Source: CAYTSA01 sp964440345
Lineage (GTDB): Bacteria > Desulfobacterota > Desulfovibrionia > Desulfovibrionales > Desulfovibrionaceae
Assembly (NCBI GenBank): GCA_964440345.1
Contig: CAYTSA010000019.1
Span: 1 to 48,844, forward strand
DNA: 48,844 nt
Reading direction: 5' to 3'
Positions 42,678 through 48,844 of this stretch are shown in pieces (positions within the stretch are counted from its first letter, which is position 1; every line of letters begins with the position of its first letter). A program made the translations under genes and the position numbers. The notes beneath the pieces are model-generated. The model did not search any database and was not told the DNA's origin. It saw only the letters and a list, made by a program, of their open reading frames with translations.

Positions 42678-43367
42678 CTATCTGTTGTCTGTTTCCATTC
42701 GTTCCTGGCCCGGGCATAGCCCGCAGGAGGCGCAGTCCGGCCGAGCCGGCCGGTATTCCACGCCCTTGGACCGGGCTCGCCAGGCAGAGTAGCCATTCAT
42801 GGCCGCCAAAATGAGCCCCAGGCAGATGAAGGCGCCCGGCGCTTCCACCATGAAGGTTATCGGCTTGAAGCCGGTCCACATGACCGGGTTGCCAAACAAT
42901 TCGCCGTAGCCAAATGTTTCCCGCAACGCGCCAAGAAAGGTCAGCGAGGCCGCAAAGCCCACTCCCATGCCCAGCCCGTCCGCCGCGGAAAGGAGCGGCC
43001 CGTTCTTGGAGGCAAAGGCCTCGGCCCGGCCCAGGATGATGCAGTTGACCACAATGAGCGGCACGAAAATGCCCAGCTGCTGGTAAAGCGGATAGGCGTA
43101 GGCCTGCATGAACAGCTCTACCGCCACCACCAGCGAGGCCGTGATAACGATGAAGCAGGCGATGCGCACCTTGGCCGGGATAATATTCCGCATCAGCGAA
43201 ATGATGACGTTGGAAAGGGTCAGCACGAAGATGACCGCCAGGCCCATGCCCAGTCCGTTGTCGGCCGTCTTGGTCACGGCCAGGGTGGGGCACAACCCCA
43301 GCACCACGCGAAACGGGGGCAGTTCATCCCACAAGCCCTTGGAAAATTCTTTCCACAAGCGGTTCAT
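42678..43367 (-). CDS. rnfE: Rnf complex subunit E
   Basis: A 229-residue inner-membrane subunit homologous to RnfA. LGLCPTLAVTKTADNGLGMG and IVVNCIILGRAEAFASKNGP are the conserved half-channel segments with their cysteines. The tail beyond about residue 205 adds a CASCGLCPGQE motif, not usual for RnfE, that might bind a metal. The ATG at 43367 overlaps the rnfG stop (ATGA) and has AGGAGG 10 bases upstream. Confidence 0.94.
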   Translation of the reverse strand: MNRLWKEFSKGLWDELPPFRVVLGLCPTLAVTKTADNGLGMGLAVIFVLTLSNVIISLMRNIIPAKVRIACFIVITASLVVAVELFMQAYAYPLYQQLGIFVPLIVVNCIILGRAEAFASKNGPLLSAADGLGMGVGFAASLTFLGALRETFGYGELFGNPVMWTGFKPITFMVEAPGAFICLGLILAAMNGYSAWRARSKGVEYRPARPDCASCGLCPGQERMETDNR

Positions 43368-43972
43368 GATTCTGCGCCTCCTGAAGGGGCGGCCCAAACC
43401 TCCAGGGCTTTCTCCTTGACCAGCGGATACAGCCGGGCCGCCTTTTGCGCGGCCGCGCTGGCGCCAGTGGACGAATAAGTGGCGCCGGTCAGGGCGTTGA
43501 TGTTGCCCCCGGCCGAGGTCAGCTGCAACGCCTCGGGCTGCGCCGGCTGGTTGTGGAACTGCTGGGTAAAACCGTGCTCGGCCACCAGGGCGCCCACGCC
43601 CGGGGTCTCTTTCATAGTGGTCACGCCAATGCCCGTAAGCTGGTCGTTGTGTACGTCAAAGCCCACTATCACGCCAATGTCCCCGCCATAGCCCTGGCCG
43701 AATGTCTCAAAGGCCAAGCCAGCCAACGCGCCGTCCAGGAAGGCTGGAAACACCGTTACCTTCCCTGCGCCTTCTATGGTCAACATGCGCCGGTCTGCGA
43801 TGGGGTCGTTGTCCGCGCCAGTGAAGGCCTGCTGCAGGGCCGGCCCCTGCACGTAAGTGAGCACCTGCTCTTCTATCTTGTCTGCAGTGACCGCCTTCAG
43901 CGAAGCCAAAGCCAGTCCGGACAAGCCGCTGATGCAGGAGAGCACCAGGACCATACGCAGTATCTCACCCAT
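43364..43972 (-). CDS. rnfG: Rnf complex subunit G (FMN-binding)
   Basis: A 202-residue subunit with one N-terminal membrane span (MVLVLSCISGLSGLALASL) and a periplasmic FMN-binding domain. The flavinylation motif is NALTGATYSSTGA near residue 160, where a threonine would carry FMN through a phosphoester bond made by ApbE. Conserved KETPGVGALV precedes it. No apbE lies in this window. Its start overlaps rnfD by 8 bases. Confidence 0.93.
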   Translation of the reverse strand: MGEILRMVLVLSCISGLSGLALASLKAVTADKIEEQVLTYVQGPALQQAFTGADNDPIADRRMLTIEGAGKVTVFPAFLDGALAGLAFETFGQGYGGDIGVIVGFDVHNDQLTGIGVTTMKETPGVGALVAEHGFTQQFHNQPAQPEALQLTSAGGNINALTGATYSSTGASAAAQKAARLYPLVKEKALEVWAAPSGGAES

Positions 43973-44975
43973 GGCCGCCTCCGAATGGTTTGGGCTGCAG
44001 CCGGTCCAGGAGCGGCGTAAACAGATTGGCCAGCAGAATGGCGTAGACAACCCCGTCCGGGTACACGCCGTAGACCCGGATGACCATAACCATGGCCCCG
44101 GCCAACAGGCCGTACACAAACATGGCCAGCCGGCCCACGGGCGAGGAGCCATAGTCCGTGGCCAGGAAAAACGCGCCCAGGATCACCGATCCTGTAAGTA
44201 AATGAAAGAGCGGTCCCACCTGCTCCTGAGGATACGCCGCGGCAAAAACGAATGCTGCGGACGCGGTTCCCAGCAAAAAACCAGACGGAATGTGCCAGCG
44301 GATGATCCTCCGGGCCAGCAGCCAGGCCGCGCCGGCCAGCAGGCCCGCAGTCTGCGTTGCGCCCAGCCCGCCCAGCTGCGCGCCGGTCAGCAGCCCAGAC
44401 CAGGTGAAGTGGTCCACTGCCTCAAGTCCGTAGTATTTCAGCTCGCTCAGGGGATAGTACAGCTCGCTGCCGAGCATGGCGATGTCTACGTCCATGGCCT
44501 GGGGCCAGGACAGGCTGCACAACGCCCAACCCGCCAGTGGCGCGCACAGGGGGTTGCAGCCCAGCCCCCCAAAGGCCATTTTGCCCAGGCTGATGGACAC
44601 GGCCGCGCCAAAGGCGACAAGCCACCACGGCGCGGACGCGGGCAGTAAAAAGGCAAAGAGCAGCCCCGTGACCATGGCGGTGTAGTCGTCCACGCTGACC
44701 CGCCGGCCCATAGCCTTGCAGCACAGCGCCTCCGTGGCCACGGCCACGGCGCAGGAAAGGGCCATCACCCGCACGGCGTCCAGGCCAAACCACGAGGCCG
44801 CCATGGACGCGGCGGGCAGCAGGGCGAACAGCGTCTCCTGCGTCATGCGGGTCATGGTCATGGGCCGGCGTACATGAGGCGGCGCAGAAACAGTCAGCGT
44901 TTCTGGGGCCTGCGTGGGGACCAGGGGCGACAAAGGTTTCAGCGCTTTGGCGTTCGTGTCCGGCTGCATCTTCAT
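43965..44975 (-). CDS. rnfD: Rnf complex subunit D
   Basis: A 336-residue polytopic membrane subunit. Family features are DDYTAMVTGLLFAFLLP, GKMAFGGLGCNPLCAPLAGW and LATDYGSSPVGRLAMFVYGL. I do not find the usual SGATxL flavinylation motif; the place where it should occur reads GSELYYPLSELKYYG. The N-terminal 35 residues are Pro/Thr-rich and soluble. The start overlaps the rnfC stop (ATGA). Confidence 0.92.
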   Translation of the reverse strand: MKMQPDTNAKALKPLSPLVPTQAPETLTVSAPPHVRRPMTMTRMTQETLFALLPAASMAASWFGLDAVRVMALSCAVAVATEALCCKAMGRRVSVDDYTAMVTGLLFAFLLPASAPWWLVAFGAAVSISLGKMAFGGLGCNPLCAPLAGWALCSLSWPQAMDVDIAMLGSELYYPLSELKYYGLEAVDHFTWSGLLTGAQLGGLGATQTAGLLAGAAWLLARRIIRWHIPSGFLLGTASAAFVFAAAYPQEQVGPLFHLLTGSVILGAFFLATDYGSSPVGRLAMFVYGLLAGAMVMVIRVYGVYPDGVVYAILLANLFTPLLDRLQPKPFGGGHG

Positions 44976-46120
44976 CCAGTTGTCTCCAGCTCCACAGGCG
45001 CTTGGGCGTCAATCTCTTTTTTGGCCAGCATTATGTATTGCAGCACCGGCCGGTTCACAGGGCAAACCCAGCTGCACAGGCCGCATTCCATGCAGCTGTG
45101 CAGATGGGCGTCCTGGGCTCTTTTGAATAAACGAAATTCTGCATAGCGGCTGAGCATGTTTGGCCGGATGCGGGCCGGGCAGATGAGCGCACACTCGCCG
45201 CAGTTGACGCAGGCTGCATCCGTGTAGAGCGGCTGGCGGTCTGCCGGAATGCGGCAAATGGCGTAGTCGTCCGAGGCTGTGCCTTGGGAGGTAGAGTACA
45301 GCGCCCGGCCTCTGAACGGGCCGCCCAGGATGACCCTGTCCCGGGTAGTCGCCCGCAACCCGGCGGCATGCAGCAGTTCGCTGGCCGGCGTGCCTGGAAT
45401 CACCCGGAAGGCGGCCTCTGCCACGCAGACCACAGCGTGGTCCGCCGGCAATCCTGTGACTGCGCTCTGACCCAGGCGGTGAAGGAAATGTACGTCCACG
45501 CAAGCGGCGTCTTTGGGATTTTCTTTGCCCGTGGCCGCTTTCACGGCCAGAGGGTTCAGACTGTTGGGATACACAGGCGCTGTCTCCACAACGGCAAGGT
45601 CTCCCATGCTGCCCCCTGCCCCGGCGCTACGGACCAGCATAACCTCGCGGGCGCCGCAGGCGGCCAGGGCCAGCGTCAACCCCTGGGCCACGGTCTCGTT
45701 TTCCTGGACGAGAAGCGTCTCGGCAACCACTACTCCCGGCTCAGGGTTCATCCCGTTGACGACCAGCGTGGCGGCAGGCTGCAGATTGTGCGTGTCGTGG
45801 CCCAGCCGGCGCAGGGCCTGCCGCAGCTCCTCGCCGCTGAGCACCCGCAGGTTTTCCGGCTCTAGGGCTTGACCGTCGTATTCAGCGTATAGCCGTATGA
45901 ATTCATTGTTTATTTCAGCCACCACGCCGGCCAGAGGGGCGCACACGTCGCCAAACAGCGGATCAGGGTGGGCGGCCAGCTGTTGCCCCCGGACCACCCG
46001 CTCGTTACAGGCCGCCAAAATATGATGGCCGCACAGAGGAATGTGCAACTCGGCAGGCTGCGGGCCCGGGAGAATCTGGGCGGCCCGGCCCACGGGCAAG
46101 GAAAAATGCGAATGCGCCAT
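44972..46120 (-). CDS. rnfC: Rnf complex subunit C, lacking the canonical NADH/FMN glycine motif
   Basis: A 382-residue peripheral subunit. The N-terminal barrel-sandwich part (LPGPQPAELHIPLCGHHILA) and TLVVNGMNPEPGVVVAETLL match RnfC. Two [4Fe-4S] motifs, CVNCGECALICP and CMECGLCSWVCP, are intact near residues 314-365. The glycine-rich GLGGAGFPT segment and the ECEP motif of NADH-binding RnfC are absent: the region reads RRLGHDTHNLQP, then NPEP. It may therefore transfer electrons without binding NADH. 12 bases after the cytochrome stop. Confidence 0.92.
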   Translation of the reverse strand: MAHSHFSLPVGRAAQILPGPQPAELHIPLCGHHILAACNERVVRGQQLAAHPDPLFGDVCAPLAGVVAEINNEFIRLYAEYDGQALEPENLRVLSGEELRQALRRLGHDTHNLQPAATLVVNGMNPEPGVVVAETLLVQENETVAQGLTLALAACGAREVMLVRSAGAGGSMGDLAVVETAPVYPNSLNPLAVKAATGKENPKDAACVDVHFLHRLGQSAVTGLPADHAVVCVAEAAFRVIPGTPASELLHAAGLRATTRDRVILGGPFRGRALYSTSQGTASDDYAICRIPADRQPLYTDAACVNCGECALICPARIRPNMLSRYAEFRLFKRAQDAHLHSCMECGLCSWVCPVNRPVLQYIMLAKKEIDAQAPVELETTG

Positions 46121-46132
46121 GCGGTTAGCCGC

Positions 46133-46882
46133 CTACTGCATGATGTGGCATTTGTTGCAGTCCTCGTCCTTGTACGGTCCTTTTTGCCGCTCCTGGTGGC
46201 AGTCCATGCATTGGTCGTGAAAGGCCGCGGTCCTGGTCCGGACCAGGTCTTTTTCCGGCCGGTCGTGGCACTGGCTGCAGGAGGTGTAGGGCCCGTCGTA
46301 ATTTTCCATGTTCAGGGTCTTGTGGCAGGGCGCACAGCCGCCCAAGCCCTTTTCCATAAGCTCCGCATGACACTGGGAACATCTTTCGTGGGAAGCGTCG
46401 CGCAGGTTCAGCAGATCGCCGCCTTGCGTCAAGTGGTGGCAGTTTTTACAGTTCTGCGGTTGTGGCGAAATTTCTGGTCCATGGTGGCAGTCCTGGCAGC
46501 CAGAGGCGTAGTAGTCCTCGTGGGCCTGGTGGTCAAAGGCCAGGCCGCTGAACTCGGCGTGGTGGCACTGTACGCAGGCGTCGTTGTCCGGAAAAGACTG
46601 AATATGCTGGTTCACGTAGTTTTGATTGAACGAGACAGGGTGGCAAGAGCCGCAAGGCAGGGGCTGGGAGCGGATTTCGCCGGATTTGTGGTGGCACTCG
46701 GCGCAGCCAATTTCATAGTCCCGGTGGTGGGCCAGGTGATGAAAGATGACGTTGCCGCCCTTGTTGTCGAAGAGCACCCGCACAGGCAGCTCCTGGCTGG
46801 GAGCCGGCCTCAGGTAACCGGCCACGGCGACCAAGGCCAGAAGACAGGTGAGGACTGTTACAGGCAAATAGCGGTTTCTCAT
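46133..46882 (-). CDS. Periplasmic decaheme cytochrome c of the rnf operon
   Basis: A 249-residue exported cytochrome. One N-terminal span (VTVLTCLLALVAVAGYL) serves as signal or anchor. Ten CxxCH heme sites follow (CAECH, CGSCH, CVQCH, CQDCH, CKNCH, CSQCH, CAPCH, CSQCH, CMDCH, CNKCH), many followed by a second His. The order cytochrome-rnfCDGEAB is known from Desulfovibrio. It probably links Rnf to periplasmic electron carriers such as type I cytochrome c3. First gene of the operon; divergent from the gene at 47112. Confidence 0.94.
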   Translation of the reverse strand: MRNRYLPVTVLTCLLALVAVAGYLRPAPSQELPVRVLFDNKGGNVIFHHLAHHRDYEIGCAECHHKSGEIRSQPLPCGSCHPVSFNQNYVNQHIQSFPDNDACVQCHHAEFSGLAFDHQAHEDYYASGCQDCHHGPEISPQPQNCKNCHHLTQGGDLLNLRDASHERCSQCHAELMEKGLGGCAPCHKTLNMENYDGPYTSCSQCHDRPEKDLVRTRTAAFHDQCMDCHQERQKGPYKDEDCNKCHIMQ

Positions 46883-46994
46883 AAGCGTAAACAGGTTGGG
46901 ACAATTTTCAGGGTAGCCTTAGACGTAGCAGAATTGTCGCAGAGAGTCTAACGTTTCAGTCAAAAAACAAAGACTGGATTTCCGTATTGAAAAT

Positions 46995-47003
46995 TGCTAT
47001 ACT
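46995..47003 (+). promoter_or_regulatory. Candidate extended -10 promoter
   Basis: TGCTATACT has an extended -10 form, with no good -35 hexamer. It would give a leader of about 100 bases for the gene at 47112. Confidence 0.35.
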
Positions 47004-47074
47004 TACAACTCATGCTCTTCCTGAGGGGACCCGCAGGCGGCCAAGGCGGTTCGGAAGAGCAGGCAGAGCGACAC

Positions 47075-47094
47075 CGCCGGATGTCCTTCCGGCG
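47075..47094 (+). promoter_or_regulatory. Leader hairpin before the gene at 47112
   Basis: CGCCGGA-TGTCCT-TCCGGCG forms a perfect 7-bp stem 17 bases before the start codon. It could limit ribosome access. Confidence 0.4.
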
Positions 47095-47111
47095 TAGTTT
47101 ACGGGGACGCC

Positions 47112-47510
47112 ATGCACGTCCGCCGCGACGGCATTGCCACTTACATGGCCCAGGCCTACACCGAGCTTGCCAAAGAGTCCGTGGTCGCCCAGACCAAAAC
47201 ACGGACCAAGGCTGCAGGGTTTTCTTTGGGCAAATTCTCCGTACGGCTGACCACGGAAGAGCCTGCCGTGGATGCAGCCCAGGCTGTGGAGATGGCCCGG
47301 GAGCGGCTCGCCCGCCGCCAGGCTCTACATTTCTCCATGGACATGGAAACCGAGCAGCTGTACGCCGTTGCATCGCAGCCTTTGCGCAACGATTCTGTAA
47401 CTGAACAGCCCGCCGTGAACCCCCGCCAGGGCGCCATGGCTTATAACCAGACAGCCCTGGCCACGCAAGCCCCCAACCATACGACGAAAAGCTTGATCGC
47501 AGTGATATGA
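47112..47510 (+). CDS. Hypothetical protein, 132 aa
   Basis: A soluble protein: TYMAQAYTELAKESVVAQTK at the start, a likely folded part to about residue 90, and a Gln/Asn/Thr-rich end. GGGG 6 bases upstream is a modest ribosome binding site. No family recognised. It and the next gene (4 bases later) look like an operon. Confidence 0.5.
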   Translation: MHVRRDGIATYMAQAYTELAKESVVAQTKTRTKAAGFSLGKFSVRLTTEEPAVDAAQAVEMARERLARRQALHFSMDMETEQLYAVASQPLRNDSVTEQPAVNPRQGAMAYNQTALATQAPNHTTKSLIAVI

Positions 47511-47514
47511 CCCC

Positions 47515-47991
47515 ATGAAACGGATGATTTGCCGTGCCCCCTTTCGCCGTCTGGCGCATCGTCTTATCCGGCCGGTTCGCTTTGCGCTGGCCGCTGCTCC
47601 TTTGCCGGCAACCTTTGGCGCCGCCACCCAGGCGGCGGCGTTTTTTGCCCTGCCTGAGCTTGTGCTGGGTTTCATGCTGCAGAGCGTGGCCGTGTGCTGC
47701 TGGGCGGACGCCCGAGCCCGCTGCCGCGACGCACAGCGGCTGGAGCGGGCCATGGCCCGGTTCGGCCCCCAAGAGCGGCTGCTGCGTTCTGCTTCCTCGT
47801 CCCGTTGCCAACGTGACGCAGCCCTCTGCGCCGCGGCCCGGGTCGGCTGTGCAGAACAGGCTAGGCGCTATTACCGCTCCCTGGGCTACCGCTGGCGCCA
47901 CATTCTTCCCGATCACGCGTGGCGCAACCCCCTGGCCATGCTCCACCCCCGCTTTCTCACGGTTACGTTCATCCCGCGGGCGCGGCGATAG
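47515..47991 (+). CDS. Hypothetical Arg/Ala-rich protein, 158 aa
   Basis: A basic, arginine- and alanine-rich protein (MKRMICRAPFRRLAHRLIRP at the start). A central moderately hydrophobic segment lies near FALPELVLGFMLQSVAVCCW, and the C-terminus is better structured: YYRSLGYRWRHILPDHAWRN. The C-terminal part looks like a genuine fold; I do not know the family. It starts 4 bases after the previous stop. Another frame is also open here, but this one gives the more protein-like end. Confidence 0.5.
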   Translation: MKRMICRAPFRRLAHRLIRPVRFALAAAPLPATFGAATQAAAFFALPELVLGFMLQSVAVCCWADARARCRDAQRLERAMARFGPQERLLRSASSSRCQRDAALCAAARVGCAEQARRYYRSLGYRWRHILPDHAWRNPLAMLHPRFLTVTFIPRARR

Positions 47992-47999
47992 TTTTTTTC

Positions 48000-48027
48000 C
48001 ATACGTCACAGTTTCTTCACACGTATG
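48000..48027. promoter_or_regulatory. Candidate operator: inverted repeat upstream of arsC
   Basis: CATACGT (48000-48006) and ACGTATG (48021-48027) are a perfect 7-bp inverted repeat with a 14-base gap, just before TACACT (48031-48036), which may be a -10 element. Its position suits a repressor site. Confidence 0.4.
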
Positions 48028-48064
48028 AGCTACACTATTTTCAAACTCTAGGGAGGAGACCGCC

Positions 48065-48508
48065 ATGTCTGATAAAACCCGCGTCCTGTTCATCTGCGTT
48101 CACAACAGCGCTCGTTCGCAAATGGCTGAAGCATACCTGAAAGACATGGCTGGCGATTCATTTGAAGTGGAAAGCGCAGGCCTGCACCCCACAGAGATCA
48201 ATCCCCTGGCTGTCGAAGCCATGAAGGAAGAAGGCATCGACCTGACCGGCAAGGGCACGCAGTCTGTGTTTGATCTGTTCAAGCAAGGCAAGTTGTATGA
48301 CTACGTCATTACAGTGTGCGACGAATCTTCCGACAAAGAATGCCCCATTTTTCCTGGAGTGGTACGCCGCTGGCATTGGCCGTTTCCTGATCCGGCTGCT
48401 GCTGAAGGGACGTACGAAGAGCGCATGGCCAAAGTCCGGGAAATTCGGGATATGATAAAGCAGCACATCCTCAACCCGCCGGAAAACGACAGCATCAGGC
48501 AATTATAA
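48065..48508 (+). CDS. arsC: Arsenate reductase, thioredoxin-coupled (LMW phosphatase type)
   Basis: A 147-residue low-molecular-weight phosphatase fold. The P-loop is Cys11-x5-Arg17 (CVHNSAR). The two relay cysteines of the thioredoxin-dependent class are present at 85 and 93 (VCDESSDKECPIFPG), and WPFPDPA holds the general-acid Asp. It reduces arsenate to arsenite. GGGAGGAGACCGCC gives a very strong start. No arsenite pump or ArsR is adjacent in the window. Confidence 0.92.
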   Translation: MSDKTRVLFICVHNSARSQMAEAYLKDMAGDSFEVESAGLHPTEINPLAVEAMKEEGIDLTGKGTQSVFDLFKQGKLYDYVITVCDESSDKECPIFPGVVRRWHWPFPDPAAAEGTYEERMAKVREIRDMIKQHILNPPENDSIRQL

Positions 48509-48646
48509 TGTTGCGTGTTGCCCTCTTTTTTTGCAGTAGTAAAGAGTCCTGCCTCCGGACTGCAATGAGCCGGCCGGTTTCGCACTGTGTGACATTCGCA
48601 CTGTGAGCATATTGCCACCCGGCTGGCGGCGCGCTACAGTCCGGCC

Positions 48647-48844
48647 ATGAAACACGTCTGCGCCTGCACTCTCGACTGCCCTGGAACCTGCTCTCTGCTT
48701 GTGGAAACCGCAACGGACGGGCGCGTCAGCGTGCGCGGACATCCGGACCACCCGTTCACCGCCGGCCGCTGCTGCTCCAAGGGCGCGGCAGTGCATAAAC
48801 GGCTCACCCGGCCCGACCGCGTGACCGCGCCCCTGTTGCGTCAG
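48647..48844 (+). CDS. N-terminus of a molybdopterin-dependent oxidoreductase (truncated by window edge)
   Basis: The first 66 residues, running off the right end. MKHVCACTLDCPGTCSLLVE and later GHPDHPFTAGRCCSKG match the N-terminal [4Fe-4S] domain of DMSO-reductase-family enzymes (Cys in the C-x3-C-x3-C-xn-C pattern). No twin-arginine signal is present, so the enzyme is probably cytoplasmic. Substrate cannot be judged from this fragment. The start codon lacks an obvious ribosome binding site. Confidence 0.85.
   Translation, partial: MKHVCACTLDCPGTCSLLVETATDGRVSVRGHPDHPFTAGRCCSKGAAVHKRLTRPDRVTAPLLRQ

Noticed and set aside
46960..48093. Long minus-strand open frame across the genes at 47112 and 47515
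   Set aside because: Arg/Gly/Pro-rich shadow of GC-rich coding on the other strand, without a start signal or any domain.
1..48844. CRISPR array, rRNA operon, prophage or complete insertion sequence
   Set aside because: I found no regularly spaced repeats, rRNA signatures, phage structural genes or transposase.

Overview
The window reads as a chromosomal segment of a GC-rich, anaerobic sulfate-reducing deltaproteobacterium of the Desulfovibrionales. The grounds are a Desulfovibrio-type seven-iron ferredoxin, an rnf operon headed by a decaheme cytochrome c, a LutABC lactate-oxidation module, two large chemoreceptors, and aconitase plus NADP-isocitrate dehydrogenase as an apparent partial citrate pathway. 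This is inferred from protein families, not from a database match.

Layout. 1-406 holds no confident gene. 407-2243 (minus) carries a TPR/SPOR lipoprotein, a Fur regulator and a tiny membrane-peptide ORF. 2498-8603 (plus) carries aconitase, a SEC-C/TPR protein and a chemoreceptor. 8698-9998 (minus) is a translationally coupled pair: an AT-rich colicin M-like (lipid II-cleaving) domain protein and a single-span membrane protein that would suit as its immunity partner. 10196-15214 (plus) is isocitrate dehydrogenase, lutABC and a gate-domain membrane protein. 15225-18119 holds small secreted/membrane proteins, then NikR and FolE2, and a methyltransferase. A 156-bp palindromic MITE-like element lies at 18227-18382, followed by a small protein and a second chemoreceptor. 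21564-24796 is a sigma-54 promoter, a ZraP/Spy-like periplasmic protein, a small membrane protein and a double transglutaminase-fold protein. 24902-27428 (minus) is a YkgJ/125-aa/TPR/HEAT cluster, followed by the ferredoxin, an HtrA protease coupled to an Hsp20, and TrmI. 30962-34063 (plus) is a radical SAM protein, RNase E/G and QueH. 34209-38960 holds PsiE, a potassium channel with a zinc-ribbon tail, a flavin disulfide-type oxidoreductase with a TVP38 protein, and a DsrE-like protein. tRNA-Phe sits at 39105. 39361-46882 (minus) is a cyclic-nucleotide-binding protein and the cytochrome-rnfCDGEAB operon. The right edge holds two unknown proteins, thioredoxin-type arsenate reductase and the N-terminus of a molybdopterin oxidoreductase.

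How it works together. Lactate oxidation (LutABC), ferredoxin and Rnf are parts of the same energy network. Rnf would couple ferredoxin/NAD(P)H electron exchange to ion transport, and its cytochrome points to a periplasmic electron branch. The Rnf here looks rearranged: RnfC lacks the glycine-rich NADH/flavin motif, while RnfB is fused to a GltD-like FAD/NAD(P)H module. Stress functions (Hsp20-HtrA, ZraP-like, Fur, NikR, ArsC) are scattered between. The most novel candidate is the colicin M-like toxin/immunity pair, whose junction is a tandem hexanucleotide repeat open in all three frames.
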